Assembly: GCF_000819445.1 (NCBI RefSeq)
Contig: NZ_CP005286.1
Coordinates: forward strand, 2,604,001-2,668,000
Source: Corynebacterium humireducens NBRC 106098 = DSM 45392
GTDB taxonomy: Bacteria; Actinomycetota; Actinomycetes; Mycobacteriales; Mycobacteriaceae
DNA length: 64,000 bases
Direction of reading: 5' to 3'
Positions within the stretch are counted from its first letter, which is position 1. Each line of letters begins with the position of its first letter. Below are positions 18,196 to 26,232 of the stretch, in pieces. Under the pieces are notes generated by a model. The model ran no database searches, had not been told where the DNA came from, and worked only from the letters and a program-made list of their open reading frames with translations. Both the position numbers and the translations under genes were made by a program.

Positions 18196-19395
18196 GTGAC
18201 CACTGCATACCTGGTATCAGGCCGCCGCACCCCGGTCGGCCGTTACGGCGGCGCACTGTCGTCCGTGCGTCCCGACGATCTCGCGGCGCTGACCATCAAG
18301 GCCGTCATCGAGGACGCCGGCATCGACCCGGCGGCCGTCGACGAGGTGATCCTCGGCAACGCCAACGGCGCCGGTGAGGAGAACCGCAACGTCGCCCGCA
18401 TGGCCTGGCTGCTGGCGGGCTACCCGGACACCGTCCCGGGCATCACCGTCAACCGTCTCTGCGCGTCCGGCATGTCGGCCATCGCCATGGCCACCGCCCT
18501 GGTGGAGTCCGGCCAGGCCGACGTCGTCGTCGCCGGTGGCGTCGAGTCGATGTCGCGGGCCCCGTGGGTCGTCGAGAAGCCGACGACCGCCTTCGCGAAG
18601 CCCGGTGAGGCCTTCGACACCGCCATCGGCTGGCGCTTCGTCAACCCGAAGTTCGCCGCCCAGGACAAGATGACGTACTCCATGCCGGAGACCGCGGAGG
18701 AGGTCGCGCGCGTCTGCGACATCTCGCGCGCCGACGCCGACGCCTTCGCCGTCCAGTCCCAGGCCCGCGCCCTGGCGGCCATCGAGGCCGGCCACTTCCG
18801 CTCCGAGATCGTCCCCGTCGAGATCACCGACCGGAAGGGCAACGTCACGCTCGTCGACACCGACGAGGGTCCGCGCCCCGGCACCACCCCGGAGGTCCTG
18901 GCGAAGCTCCGCCCCGTCGTCAAGGGTGGCGAGGTCGTCACCGCCGGCAACTCCTCCACCCTCAACGACGGTGCCTCCGCGATCCTCGTGGTGAGCGAGG
19001 CGGCCGTCGAGAAGTACGGGCTCCGGCCGCGCGCCAGGGTCGTCGCGAACGCCAACGCGGGCCTCGCCCCGGAGGTCATGGGCCTCGGCCCGATCCCGGC
19101 GACCCGCAAGGTGCTCGAGCGCGCCGGCTGGAACCTCGGTTCCGTCGACGCCGTCGAGATCAACGAGGCCTTCGCCACCCAGTCCCTCGCGGTGATCCGC
19201 GAGCTGGAGCTGGACCAGAACAAGGTCAACGCGTGGGGCGGCGCCATCGCGCTGGGTCACCCGCTGGGTTCCTCCGGTTCCCGCATCACCATCACCCTGC
19301 TCAACCGTCTCGAGCAGGAGGGCGGCCAGCGCGGCATCGCCACCCTGTGCATCGGTGTGGGCCAGGGTTCGGCCATCGCGATCGAGAGGGTCTAG
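18196..19395 (+). CDS. paaJ: 3-oxoadipyl-CoA / 3-oxo-5,6-dehydrosuberyl-CoA thiolase
   Basis: A 399-residue thiolase performing the two CoA-dependent cleavage steps at the end of the pathway. The nucleophilic Cys lies in NRLCASGMSA (about residue 91), the substrate loop is GGVESMSRAPWV, the catalytic His is in GHPLGSSGSR and the second Cys in CIGVGQGSA. Start GTG at 18196 follows AAAGAG. The similar beta-ketoadipate thiolase pcaF cannot be excluded by sequence alone, but the operon context decides for paaJ. Confidence 0.92.
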   Translation: MTTAYLVSGRRTPVGRYGGALSSVRPDDLAALTIKAVIEDAGIDPAAVDEVILGNANGAGEENRNVARMAWLLAGYPDTVPGITVNRLCASGMSAIAMATALVESGQADVVVAGGVESMSRAPWVVEKPTTAFAKPGEAFDTAIGWRFVNPKFAAQDKMTYSMPETAEEVARVCDISRADADAFAVQSQARALAAIEAGHFRSEIVPVEITDRKGNVTLVDTDEGPRPGTTPEVLAKLRPVVKGGEVVTAGNSSTLNDGASAILVVSEAAVEKYGLRPRARVVANANAGLAPEVMGLGPIPATRKVLERAGWNLGSVDAVEINEAFATQSLAVIRELELDQNKVNAWGGAIALGHPLGSSGSRITITLLNRLEQEGGQRGIATLCIGVGQGSAIAIERV

Positions 19396-19397
19396 AC

Positions 19398-20156
19398 GTG
19401 TTCGCAGATTTCCAGGCACTGACCGTCACCGACCGCGGTGACCGCCTCGTCGTCGAGCTGACCCGCCCCGAGGTGCGCAACGCCATCGACGACCAGATGG
19501 TCTCCGAGCTGCACGCCGTGTGCGAGTTCCTCGAGCGCGAGCCGAAGATCCTCATCATCACCGGGTGCGAGCACAACGGCCGCGGCATCTTCGCCTCCGG
19601 CGCCGACATCGCGCAGCTGCGTGAGCGTCGCCGGGAGGACGCGCTGCGCGGCATCAACAACACCATCTTCCACCGCATCTCCCAGCTGCCGATGCCGGTC
19701 ATCGCCGCCGTCGACGGCTACGCCCTCGGCGGCGGGCTCGAGCTGGCGCTGGCCGCGGACTTCCGCATCTCCACGCCGGCCGCGAAGTTCGGCCAGCCAG
19801 AGGCCAACCTCGGCATCATCGCCGCCGCCGGTGGTCTGTGGCGCATCAAGGCGCTGGTGGGCGAGGCCATCGCGAAGGAGATCCTCCTCGCGGGCCGCAT
19901 CCTCTCCGGTGAGGAGGCCGCCGCCGCGCACCTCGTCACCGAGCTCGCCGAACCGGCTGAGCTTCTCGACGCCGCCCACGCCTACGCCGACCGCATCGCC
20001 GCGCTCGACCCGCTGGCGGTGCGCATCTCCAAGCAGGTGATGGCCATGCCGGCGGCGGCCCACCCGGCCGTCGACAACATCGCCCAGGCCATCCTCTTCG
20101 AGTCGGACGCCAAGTTCGACCGCATGCAGGCCTTCCTCGACCGAAAGAAGAAGTAA
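19398..20156 (+). CDS. paaF: 2,3-dehydroadipyl-CoA hydratase (enoyl-CoA hydratase)
   Basis: A 252-residue crotonase-type hydratase. The oxyanion hole is seen in GIFASGADIAQLRE and VDGYALGGGLELALAADFRI; the segment FGQPEANLGIIAAAGGLWRI supplies one catalytic Glu in true hydratases. It is expected to hydrate 2,3-dehydroadipyl-CoA. GTG 19398 begins two bases after the paaJ stop; the longer open frame upstream is a paaJ shadow. paaH starts 3 bp after its stop. Confidence 0.88.
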   Translation: MFADFQALTVTDRGDRLVVELTRPEVRNAIDDQMVSELHAVCEFLEREPKILIITGCEHNGRGIFASGADIAQLRERRREDALRGINNTIFHRISQLPMPVIAAVDGYALGGGLELALAADFRISTPAAKFGQPEANLGIIAAAGGLWRIKALVGEAIAKEILLAGRILSGEEAAAAHLVTELAEPAELLDAAHAYADRIAALDPLAVRISKQVMAMPAAAHPAVDNIAQAILFESDAKFDRMQAFLDRKKK

Positions 20157-20159
20157 GAA

Positions 20160-20996
20160 ATGACTGTTCCCCAGAAGGTCGGTGTCCTCGGCGGTGGCCG
20201 CATGGGCGCCGGAATCGCCCACTCCTTCCTCGCCGCCGGCGCGGAGGTCACCGTCGTCGACATCAACGACGAGGCCGTGGCCGCCGCCGCGGAGCGCATC
20301 AGCAACGACGTCGACGGTTCCCTCAAGCGTGGTGCCGAGGGCACCCGCGAGGAGTGGCTGTCCCGCCTGACCGTCACCACCGACACGAACGCCTTCGCCG
20401 GCCTGCCGCTGGTCGTCGAGGCCGTGCCGGAGTCGATGGACCTCAAGATCTCCTCGTTCAAGAAGATCGCCGAGGCCTCCCCGGAGGCCGTCATCGCGAC
20501 GAACACCTCCTCCCTGTCCGTCTCCGATCTGGCGCTGACCGTCGACAACGACGTCATCGGTCTGCACTTCTTCAACCCGGTCCCGGCCTCCAAGCTGGTC
20601 GAGATCGTCGTCGCCGACACCACCCCGGACGCCCTCGTCGACGAGGCCCGCGGCTGGGTGGAGGCGCTGGGCAAGACCCCGATCGTCGTGAAGGACGCCC
20701 CGGGCTTCGCCTCCTCCCGTCTCGGCGTGTGCATCGCCCTCGAGGCGATCCGCATGGTCGAGGAGGGCGTCGCGAGCCCGCAGGACATCGACAACGCGAT
20801 GGTCCTGGGCTACAAGTTCCCGGTCGGCCCGCTGGCGCTCACCGACATCGTCGGCCTGGACGTGCGTCTCGGCATCGCCGAGTACCTGTCCTCCACCCTG
20901 GGCGACCGTTTCGCCCCGCCGCAGCTCATGCGCGACATGGTCGAGCGCGGCGAGCTTGGTCGCAAGTCCGGCAAGGGCTTCTACGACTACAGCTAG
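20160..20996 (+). CDS. paaH: 3-hydroxyadipyl-CoA dehydrogenase
   Basis: A 278-residue NAD+-dependent 3-hydroxyacyl-CoA dehydrogenase. The dinucleotide-binding fingerprint GVLGGGRMGAGIAHSFLAAG is at about residues 8-27, the catalytic His/Glu pair is in GLHFFNPVP and the C-terminal domain shows KDAPGFASSRLG and GKGFYDYS. It matches the short single-domain form also used in butyrate-type pathways, but context fixes the role as PaaH. The stop codon overlaps the convergent thioesterase stop in CTAG. Confidence 0.92.
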   Translation: MTVPQKVGVLGGGRMGAGIAHSFLAAGAEVTVVDINDEAVAAAAERISNDVDGSLKRGAEGTREEWLSRLTVTTDTNAFAGLPLVVEAVPESMDLKISSFKKIAEASPEAVIATNTSSLSVSDLALTVDNDVIGLHFFNPVPASKLVEIVVADTTPDALVDEARGWVEALGKTPIVVKDAPGFASSRLGVCIALEAIRMVEEGVASPQDIDNAMVLGYKFPVGPLALTDIVGLDVRLGIAEYLSSTLGDRFAPPQLMRDMVERGELGRKSGKGFYDYS

Positions 20997-21388
20997 CGCT
21001 TCTTCTCGACGATCGCGTTGGTGATCCGCGCCGTGCACAGCCGCTGCCCGCTCTCGTCCGTGACCAGCACCTCATGCGAGGTCAGCGTCCGGCCGAGGCG
21101 GATGGCGGTGGCGGTGGCGGTCACGATCCCGGTGTGACCGGACGCGTGATGGGTGGCGTTGATGTCCACGCCGACAGCCACCTTCCCCATCGTCGACGCG
21201 TGGATGACGGCCGCCCAGGAGCCCACGGCCTCCGCGATGGCGACCATCGCACCGCCGTGCAGCAGCCCCAGTGACTGCCGGTTGCCGTCGACCGGCATGG
21301 TGGCGACGACCCTCTCCGGGGACTGTTCGAGCACCTCGACGCCCATCTTGCGGTCCAGTTCACCCAGCTGAATTGTCCACGGTTCCAC
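20993..21388 (-). CDS. Hotdog-fold thioesterase (second PaaI-like/YdiI type)
   Basis: A 131-residue thioesterase of the YdiI/EntH/MenI-like group, recognised by SLGLLHGGAMVAIAEAVGSWAA and GVDINATHHASGHTGIVTA. It differs from the true PaaI upstream, which has the ADSLFAGACNS signature. GTG 21388 has AGGAG at normal spacing. The gene is divergent from paaZ and shares its control region, which contains a PaaR operator, so it may belong to the regulon and relieve CoA trapping. Substrate unknown. Confidence 0.78.
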   Translation of the reverse strand: MEPWTIQLGELDRKMGVEVLEQSPERVVATMPVDGNRQSLGLLHGGAMVAIAEAVGSWAAVIHASTMGKVAVGVDINATHHASGHTGIVTATATAIRLGRTLTSHEVLVTDESGQRLCTARITNAIVEKKR

Positions 21389-21408
21389 GGTCTTCTCCTC
21401 TGTAGGCC

Positions 21409-21436
21409 TTGTGGGAAATGTGATCTTGATTATACT
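21409..21436 (+). promoter_or_regulatory. Putative paaZ promoter
   Basis: TTGTGG (21409-21414) and TATACT (21431-21436) are 16 bp apart and are followed directly by a PaaR operator. Confidence 0.55.
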
Positions 21437-21446
21437 GGCCTGAAAT

Positions 21447-21468
21447 CCCGACCGTCCGTTCGGTCATT
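21447..21468. promoter_or_regulatory. Putative PaaR operator upstream of paaZ
   Basis: CCCGACCG-TCCGTT-CGGTCATT fits the central operator pattern ACCG-nnCGnn-CGGT exactly and lies 11 bp behind the TATACT box, at the start point. Confidence 0.75.
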
Positions 21469-21494
21469 AAATAAACCTCCAGGAAAGGACCCCG

Positions 21495-23579
21495 ATGTCC
21501 ACCCTCACCGACACCCTCGTCCCCAGCTACCTCTCCGGCGCCTGGGTCACCCCCGAGAACCCCTCCCGCGTGACCGAGGTGGCCGACGCCTCCACCGGCG
21601 AGATCGTCGCCACCGTCTCCACCGAGGGCCTCGACCTGGCCGGCGCCATCGAGTACGCCCGCGAGGTCGGCCAGCGCAACCTGCGCGAACTGACCATCCA
21701 CGAGCGCGCCCTGAAGCTCAAGGAGCTGGCCCTCTACCTGGGTGAGCACAAGGAGGAGCTCTACGAGCTCGCCTACAAGACCGGCGCCACCAAGCGCGAC
21801 AACGGCATCGACATCGACGGCGGCATCCAGACGATGTTCGTCTACTCCTCCAAGGGTCGCCGCGAGCTGCCGAACGGCCACATCATCATCGACGGCCCGA
21901 CCGAGATCCTCTCCCGCGACAACTCCTTCCTGGGCACCCACATCTACACCACGCTCCCGGGCGTCGCCGTGCAGATCAACGCCTTCAACTTCCCGGTCTG
22001 GGGCATGCTCGAGAAGTTCGCGCCGTCCTTCATCGCCGGCATGCCGACCCTGGTCAAGCCGGCCACCCCGTCCGGCTACGTCACCGCCGCCGCCGTGCGT
22101 CTCATGCTCGAGTCCGGCATCCTCCCGGAGGGCTCCCTGCAGCTCATCTCCGGCTCCGCCCGTGACCTGCTGGACCACCTGGACCACCGCGACCACGTCG
22201 CCTTCACCGGCTCCGCCGCCACCGCCGCGACCCTGCGCTCCCACGAGAACGTCCTGAAGAACGGCGTCCGCTTCACCGCCGAGGCCGACTCCCTCAACGC
22301 CGCCATCCTCGGCGAGGACGTCACCGAGGACTCCCCCGAGTTCGAGGCCTACATCAAGGCCCTGTTCATCGAGATGACCGCCAAGGCCGGCCAGAAGTGC
22401 ACCGCCGTCCGTCGCGCCATCGTCCCGACCGCACTCGTCGACACCGTCGCCGAGGCTCTCGCCGCCCGCGTCAACGACAAGATCGTCCCGGGTGACCCGC
22501 GCAGCGGTGAGGCCACCATGGGCCCGCTCGTCTCCGTCGACCAGCGTGCCGACGTCGCGGCAGCCGTCGACAAGCTCGTCGCCGCCGGCGGCAAGGTCGT
22601 CACCGGCGGCTCCGACCAGCTCGAGGGCGCCTTCTTCGCACCGACCATCCTCACCTTCGAGGACGCCGACACCGACGCCGTCCACGACGTCGAGGCCTTC
22701 GGCCCGGTCGTCTCCGTCATCGGCTACACCGACACCGACGACGCCCTGCGCCTGGCCGCCCGCGGCAAGGGCTCCCTCGTCGCCTCCGTCATCACCCACT
22801 CCCCGGAGCTGGCCGCCACCTACGCCCACAACATCGGTGCGTTCCACGGCCGCCTGCACTTCCTCGACCGTGACGACGCCAAGACCTCCACCGGCCACGG
22901 CTCCCCGCTCCCCCACCTGGTCCACGGTGGCCCAGGCCGCGCCGGCGGCGGCGAGGAGCTCGGCGGCATCCGCGGCGTCAAGCACTACATGCAGCGCACC
23001 GCCATCCAGGGCACCCCGGACCACCTGACCGCCATCACCGGCGAGTGGGTCCGCGGCGCCAAGGTCAACAAGGTCACCCGTGCCGACGTCGAGGCCGGCA
23101 CCGCCGAGCACCCGTTCCGCAAGGACCTGGCCACCCTGCAGATCGGCGACCAGTTCGCCTCCGACCTGCGCCACGTCTCCCTCGAGGAGATCATCGAGTT
23201 CGCCGAGAAGACCGGCGACACCTTCTACGCGCACGTCGACGAGGAGGCCGCCATGGCCAACCCGTTCTTCCCGCGTCGCGTCGCCCACGGCTACCTGCTG
23301 GTCTCCTGGGCCGCCGGTCTGTTCGTCGAGCCCGCCCCGGGCCCGGTCCTGGCCAACTACGGCCTGGAGAACCTGCGCTTCATCACCCCGGTCACCTACG
23401 ACGACTCCGTCCGCATCGAGCTGACCGCCAAGCGCATCACCCCGCGCGTCACCGACGACTACGGCGAGGTCTGCTGGGACGCGCAGCTGTTCAACCAGAA
23501 CGACGAGCTGGTCGCGTCCTACGACGTGCTGACGCTCGTCGAGAAGGAGAACACCACCTACGCCAACTGGAACAAGTAG
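21495..23579 (+). CDS. paaZ: Bifunctional oxepin-CoA hydrolase / 3-oxo-5,6-dehydrosuberyl-CoA semialdehyde dehydrogenase
   Basis: A 694-residue fusion. The N-terminal aldehyde dehydrogenase domain (about 1-520) has the catalytic Cys in KAGQKCTAVRR and the general base Glu in FTAEADSLNAA; the C-terminal MaoC-type hydratase domain (about 540-690) has DEEAAMANPFFPRRVAHGYL with the catalytic Asp and His. It opens the oxepin ring and oxidises the aldehyde. ATG 21495 follows AGGAAAGG. It is separate from the main operon but carries its own PaaR operator. Confidence 0.95.
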   Translation: MSTLTDTLVPSYLSGAWVTPENPSRVTEVADASTGEIVATVSTEGLDLAGAIEYAREVGQRNLRELTIHERALKLKELALYLGEHKEELYELAYKTGATKRDNGIDIDGGIQTMFVYSSKGRRELPNGHIIIDGPTEILSRDNSFLGTHIYTTLPGVAVQINAFNFPVWGMLEKFAPSFIAGMPTLVKPATPSGYVTAAAVRLMLESGILPEGSLQLISGSARDLLDHLDHRDHVAFTGSAATAATLRSHENVLKNGVRFTAEADSLNAAILGEDVTEDSPEFEAYIKALFIEMTAKAGQKCTAVRRAIVPTALVDTVAEALAARVNDKIVPGDPRSGEATMGPLVSVDQRADVAAAVDKLVAAGGKVVTGGSDQLEGAFFAPTILTFEDADTDAVHDVEAFGPVVSVIGYTDTDDALRLAARGKGSLVASVITHSPELAATYAHNIGAFHGRLHFLDRDDAKTSTGHGSPLPHLVHGGPGRAGGGEELGGIRGVKHYMQRTAIQGTPDHLTAITGEWVRGAKVNKVTRADVEAGTAEHPFRKDLATLQIGDQFASDLRHVSLEEIIEFAEKTGDTFYAHVDEEAAMANPFFPRRVAHGYLLVSWAAGLFVEPAPGPVLANYGLENLRFITPVTYDDSVRIELTAKRITPRVTDDYGEVCWDAQLFNQNDELVASYDVLTLVEKENTTYANWNK

Positions 23580-23594
23580 GTCCCACAGTCCGGC

Positions 23595-23636
23595 GAAGCA
23601 CCGGGGAGGCAGTGTCGCGCTCACTCCCGGTGCTTC
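23595..23636 (+). terminator. Hairpin terminator after paaZ
   Basis: GAAGCACCGGG-AG pairs with CTCCCGGTGCTTC (13-bp stem with one bulged G) around a 15-nt loop, 15 bp past the paaZ stop. There is only a weak T-rich tail. Confidence 0.65.
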
Positions 23637-23653
23637 GTCATTTCTCCGGTCAG

Positions 23654-23673
23654 GAGTGCGCAGCTGCGCACTC
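23654..23673 (+). repeat. 20-bp palindromic repeat, copy A
   Basis: GAGTGCGCAGCTGCGCACTC, a perfect palindrome followed by TTTATGGCCGG and TGACCTGGGG. The conserved right flank gives the repeat a direction; this copy reads rightward. See copies at 23758, 34631 and 36015. Confidence 0.85.
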
Positions 23674-23757
23674 TTTATGGCCGGTGACCTGGGGTTTCCT
23701 CCGGGCATACCGTCAGGTGACCCGCCCCGCGTCGGCCGTCTCGAAGCCACGTCGTAC

Positions 23758-23775
23758 AGTGCGCAGCTGCGCACT
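23758..23775 (+). repeat. Palindromic repeat, copy B (18-bp core)
   Basis: AGTGCGCAGCTGCGCACT, with C instead of G at the outer left position, followed by CTTTTCCTACCC and TGACCTG. It lies 85 bp after copy A in the same orientation and 6 bp beyond the stop of the YwaF-like gene. Confidence 0.85.
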
Positions 23776-23781
23776 CTTTTC

Positions 23782-24312
23782 CTACCCTGACCTGCGCTTT
23801 CGCAGAACAACCCACGGCCAGGTCAGGGCAGCCGCCCAGCCGCCGACGAGGAGGCCGGCACCGACGAACAGGTAGCGGGGCCAGGGGCCCATGACGTCGA
23901 GAAGCGAGGGTCCGGGCGGGGTGCCGTTGAGGTAGCCGTAGTTGGAGCCGGTGGCGACGTTGACCAGCATGGCCACGGCCGCCCAGCCGAGGTCCGGGGT
24001 GACGATGGACTGGACGTTGAGGGTCAGACCCCAGTAGTAGGTCGGCGCGATCCAGCGTGCCTGGCGGGTGACCAGCGCGAGGGAGGCGGTCAGCCGTGCA
24101 AGGTCCGAGAGGTGCAGGGGCAGGGAACGCCGGAGATCGAAGACGGAGGGCCGCATGTCCCACAGGGCCCAGGCGACGGACACCGCGAGGAGGAGCCAGC
24201 CGGCGACGGTGATCCAGTGGTCACTGCCCCGCCGGGCGGCCCGCACGAGCACCGGGGTGGCCACCGCGATGACGAGCAGTGCCACCCAGTGCTCCGGCCC
24301 GTAGGGCTGCAT
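23782..24312 (-). CDS. YwaF/TIGR02206-like membrane protein, internally shortened
   Basis: A 176-residue membrane protein with the N-terminal PYGPEHW, the mid-protein LPLHLSDLARLTA and the C-terminal GSNYGYLNGTPPGPSLLDVMGPWPRYL blocks of the YwaF/TIGR02206 family. Family members as I know them are about 220-240 residues; here the segment after VTPDL jumps directly to the later helix, so roughly 50 residues (one or two membrane segments) appear to be missing in frame. ATG 24312 is 7 nt behind CATCAT, suggesting a leaderless start; ATG 24321 is the alternative. Function of the family is unknown and this copy may be non-functional. Confidence 0.65.
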   Translation of the reverse strand: MQPYGPEHWVALLVIAVATPVLVRAARRGSDHWITVAGWLLLAVSVAWALWDMRPSVFDLRRSLPLHLSDLARLTASLALVTRQARWIAPTYYWGLTLNVQSIVTPDLGWAAVAMLVNVATGSNYGYLNGTPPGPSLLDVMGPWPRYLFVGAGLLVGGWAAALTWPWVVLRKRRSG

Positions 24313-24339
24313 GTACCCCATGATGGATCACCCCCACTG

Positions 24340-25284
24340 TCAGGCCCGGCCGGTGATGGTGCCGCCCCGCAAAATGAAAGGCCAGCTCAGACCGTTCTTG
24401 GTCAGAACCTGCGGGCGCAGTTTTTCGGGCAGGATGAGGGATTTGTCGGCGTAACCCAGCAGGATCTCGTCGAAGGCGGGGAGTTCATACGTCGCCGCCA
24501 GGGCCGCCTCAAGCTCTGCAGCGGGCACGTCGAGCTGCCACTCCCCCATCCAGTCCTCCTCGCCGCCGGAGCCGAAGGGGACGACATCGCGGGCCAGCGC
24601 CACCGCCCGGCGCGCCTGCGCCACCGTGAGCCCCGCCCACCACACGAGGTCCTTCACCGACGCCGGCCCGTGCGAGTGCAGGTAGCGGGTGCCCAGCTCG
24701 GCGAGGGCCTCGTCGCCCTCCAGTTCACGCTGTGCCACGGGTAGGTCGTCGACGTGCACGAACGTCTCCACCGACCCCTGCCGGGGGCCCTGCACGACGT
24801 CCCCCTCGCCGCCGAGGGCGCGGACCAGGTGCGGGCCCCGGCCCTCCGTCGGGTCCACTCCGGCGGCGCGGAACACCTCGTAGACCTCCGGCCGGGTGAG
24901 GGGGCCGCGGCGCAGGGCCGCGTGCAGTGCCTTCCGCGCGACGGCGACGTCCGGTTCGCTGAGCCCCAGGCCGGGGCGTCGCTGCTGCTGCGCACGGGCC
25001 ACCCGCGGCCCGCACAGCCGCATCATCCAGCGGGCGTCCTCGGCGGGGAGGAAGTGGAGGGTCCCACGCATCGGCCAGGCACGCACCACCTCGTGCCGGT
25101 CGACGGCGGCGAGGACGGCGGCGTCGTCATGCGGGCCCCGCAGGGACAGCGCCCGGATGCCGGCCGCGTACGTCTGCCCCTGGACGCCGAGCATCCAGCG
25201 GGCGACCTCGGCGGCGGTGCGGACGGGGGAGTGCAGGCCCTGCGCGACGAGGCGGCGGGCCTGCAGTTCGGAGGGTCGGTCCAT
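24340..25284 (-). CDS. Winged-helix DNA-binding domain protein (HTH_42 family), probably C-terminally short
   Basis: A 314-residue protein of the HTH_42 (YcaQ/AlkZ-related) superfamily, seen from the N-terminus (LQARRLVAQGL, VARWMLGVQGQTYAAGIRALSLRG), RAWPMRGTLHFLPAEDARWM and the late AFDEILLGYADKSLIL block. Characterised relatives AlkZ and YcaQ are DNA glycosylases for bulky or crosslinked lesions; the catalytic motif of that branch is not evident here, so only DNA binding is inferred. The family usually continues past the GYxDKS block with a beta-rich end; this frame stops about 30 residues later at a TGA. Its neighbour downstream is also shortened. Confidence 0.65.
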   Translation of the reverse strand: MDRPSELQARRLVAQGLHSPVRTAAEVARWMLGVQGQTYAAGIRALSLRGPHDDAAVLAAVDRHEVVRAWPMRGTLHFLPAEDARWMMRLCGPRVARAQQQRRPGLGLSEPDVAVARKALHAALRRGPLTRPEVYEVFRAAGVDPTEGRGPHLVRALGGEGDVVQGPRQGSVETFVHVDDLPVAQRELEGDEALAELGTRYLHSHGPASVKDLVWWAGLTVAQARRAVALARDVVPFGSGGEEDWMGEWQLDVPAAELEAALAATYELPAFDEILLGYADKSLILPEKLRPQVLTKNGLSWPFILRGGTITGRA

Positions 25285-25342
25285 GCCCCCATCATGGCAG
25301 GGAGTCGGACACCGCCGGGCGCGTCTGACCTACCCTCGGGGT

Positions 25343-25588
25343 ATGTACCCGAAAATCGCTCCTCCCGCCCGGATCGCCACCCCGCTGAGCAAGGTCGCCG
25401 GCGAGTACTTCATCGGTTATGACTCCGCCGACGGAGGGTGGGACATCCTCCTGCGTTCCCCCGACTTCACCCCGAGCACACCGGTGATCAAGGTGTTCAT
25501 CGACGAGACCCGCGTGGCACAGGAGGACTACCTCGGGAACTGTGTGTCGCGGGTCAGGGCGGCGATGGAGGCCGCCCGGAAGCTCTGA
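25343..25588 (+). CDS. Small protein of unknown function
   Basis: An 81-residue soluble protein (IGYDSADGGWDILLRSPDF... , C-terminal amphipathic helix VSRVRAAMEAARKL). No family recognised, no signal or membrane segment. Coding is supported by a TACCCT box at 25331-25336 placed 6 nt before the ATG (leaderless), by codon use like the neighbours, and by the tight 5-bp gap to the convergent hrtA stop. The start region contains TACCC-TCG-GGGTA, a short palindrome that could be an operator. Confidence 0.6.
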   Translation: MYPKIAPPARIATPLSKVAGEYFIGYDSADGGWDILLRSPDFTPSTPVIKVFIDETRVAQEDYLGNCVSRVRAAMEAARKL

Positions 25589-25593
25589 GTCTT

Positions 25594-26232
25594 CTACGCC
25601 GGGAGAGCCTCCCGGAGGCGGCCGTCGCGCATCTCGACGACGTGGTCGAAGGCGTCGAGAAGCGTGGTGTCGTGGGTGACCACCACGGTGGCGGTGCCGG
25701 ATTCGCGGGTGATCCCGGCGAGCAGGTCGATGATCTCGCGGGAGAGCGCGGAGTCGAGTGCCGACGTCGGTTCATCGGCCAGGAGGACCGCGGGATCACC
25801 CATGAGGGCGCGGGCGATGTTCACGCGTTGACGCTGGCCGCCGGAGAGCTGCCCCATGCGGCGTTGCCCGAAGCCGGCGAGTCCGACGCGGGCGAGGAGC
25901 TCGTCGGCACGCGGGGCCCGCTCGCGCAGGGCCCGCCCCCGCAGACCCCGGATGTGGTCGGTGATGAGCAGCTGCTCGCGGACGGTGAGCGAACCCAGCA
26001 GGTTGGCCTGCTGGAAGATGAGGCCACGGGTGCCGTCGACACGCACGGTGCCGGACGTCGGCTCCTGCAGTCCGGCGGCGACGGCCAGGAGGGAGGACTT
26101 GCCGGAGCCCGACTCACCGACGAGGGCGGTGAACTCGCCGGGGCGGAGGGTGAGCGAGACGTCGTCGACTGCGGTGACCTCGGTGAGGCCGTCGGGGTAG
26201 GTGAGGGTGATGTGGTCGAGGGTGAGGGTCAT
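25594..26232 (-). CDS. hrtA: ABC transporter ATP-binding protein, heme exporter HrtA type
   Basis: A 212-residue ATPase of the LolD/MacB group: Walker A GESGSGKSS at residues 39-47, signature LSGGQRQRVNIARAL, Walker B VLLADEP and the H-loop VVVTHD. It overlaps the permease gene by one base, so both are one operon. The divergent two-component genes match the corynebacterial hrtBA-chrSA arrangement, in which HrtBA exports excess heme. The assignment rests on this context; LolD-like ATPases are not substrate-specific in sequence. Confidence 0.78.
   Translation of the reverse strand: MTLTLDHITLTYPDGLTEVTAVDDVSLTLRPGEFTALVGESGSGKSSLLAVAAGLQEPTSGTVRVDGTRGLIFQQANLLGSLTVREQLLITDHIRGLRGRALRERAPRADELLARVGLAGFGQRRMGQLSGGQRQRVNIARALMGDPAVLLADEPTSALDSALSREIIDLLAGITRESGTATVVVTHDTTLLDAFDHVVEMRDGRLREALPA

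Noticed and set aside
16214..18256. 680-codon leftward open frame across paaE and paaG
   Set aside because: Mirror of the real paa genes; low-complexity composition and no recognisable fold.
24340..25284. Calling the HTH_42 protein an AlkZ/YcaQ DNA glycosylase
   Set aside because: The catalytic motif of that branch is not evident and the C-terminus is short, so only the broad superfamily is supported.
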